A stretch of DNA of 64,000 bases, from positions 2,480,001 to 2,544,000 of the forward strand of contig NZ_JAFW01000001.1 in the NCBI RefSeq assembly GCF_000526335.1. The letters are read 5' to 3'. Positions 63,977-64,000 of the stretch are shown here, piece by piece. The notes under the pieces were generated by a model that saw only the letters and a list, made by a program, of their open reading frames with translations, ran no database searches and was not told the origin of the DNA. Source of the DNA: Arthrobacter sp. 31Y. Lineage in GTDB: Bacteria; Actinomycetota; Actinomycetes; Actinomycetales; Micrococcaceae. The first letter of the stretch is position 1, and every line of letters begins with the position of its first letter. Position numbers and translations under genes: made by a program.

Positions 63977-63987
63977 CCCAACTGAGT
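63977..63987. repeat. Start of a second copy of the 9512 hairpin family
   Basis: CCCAACTGAGT repeats the first 11 bases of the hairpin arm at 9512, directly after the DUF3618 stop. The window ends 13 nt later, so the partner arm is not visible. It probably is the operon terminator. Confidence 0.45.
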
Positions 63988-64000
63988 CGCAGATGATGCC

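Overview
The window is high-GC actinobacterial DNA. Long codon-biased genes, frequent GTG starts, mostly AGGAG-type ribosome sites, a fused PxpB-PxpC, a glutathionyl-hydroquinone-reductase-like protein in a lineage expected to use mycothiol, and a GAF-ANTAR regulator beside a SigB/SigF-type sigma factor all point to Micrococcaceae (Arthrobacter/Paenarthrobacter type). This assignment is inferred from protein resemblance and gene content, not from a marker-gene search. It looks chromosomal: serS, pheA and pgm are present, and I see no rRNA, tRNA, CRISPR array, transposase or replication origin.

Layout. 1-6 kb: a divergent GntR regulator with a perfect palindrome, then a tight cluster pxpA / MHS permease / pxpBC fusion / biotin carboxylase with its own biotinyl domain (5-oxoproline or related amide metabolism). 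6-9.5 kb: alditol-oxidase-like gene divergent from a LacI regulator, and a bile-acid:Na+ symporter family gene. 9.5-12.2 kb: RelA/SpoT-type synthetase upstream of a SulP anion transporter. 12.3-24.8 kb: metabolic genes (esterase, PfkB kinase, glutathionyl-hydroquinone reductase, HAD phosphatase, PEP mutase/isocitrate lyase family, GDPD, GH2 glycosidase, 2-hydroxyacid dehydrogenase, glycerate kinase).

24.8-38 kb is the accessory part. It holds a structured intergenic stretch, two regulator/partner divergons, small secreted proteins, a secreted FG-GAP repeat protein, a 1.6-kb islet of small genes flanked by imperfect direct repeats that include the 3' end of the pfpI gene, a DUF2975/XRE module with a long inverted repeat, a decayed oxidoreductase fragment, and an overlapping two-gene AbiE-like (type IV toxin-antitoxin type) pair.

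38-56 kb returns to ordinary genes: uracil/xanthine permease with a RutE-like reductase, a DHA2 exporter with its TetR regulator, an ECF-like sigma factor fused to a zinc-finger anti-sigma domain but broken by one in-frame TAG, phosphoglucomutase, SDR, POT peptide transporter next to amidase and peptidase E, prephenate dehydratase, a lipid-kinase-like protein and seryl-tRNA synthetase. 56-64 kb ends with a DUF559-type protein, a HAD phosphatase, an AraC regulator and a stress cluster: GAF-ANTAR, SigB/F-type sigma factor, FUSC permease with a coupled upstream mini-ORF, and a three-gene envelope operon ending in a holin-like and a DUF3618 protein.

Best leads: the AbiE-like pair whose first protein also carries a nuclease-like N-terminal region; the amber-interrupted sigma/anti-sigma fusion; the direct-repeat-bounded islet; the biotin carboxylase inside the pxp cluster; an ~84-bp repeat present twice; and the mini-ORF ahead of the FUSC gene.
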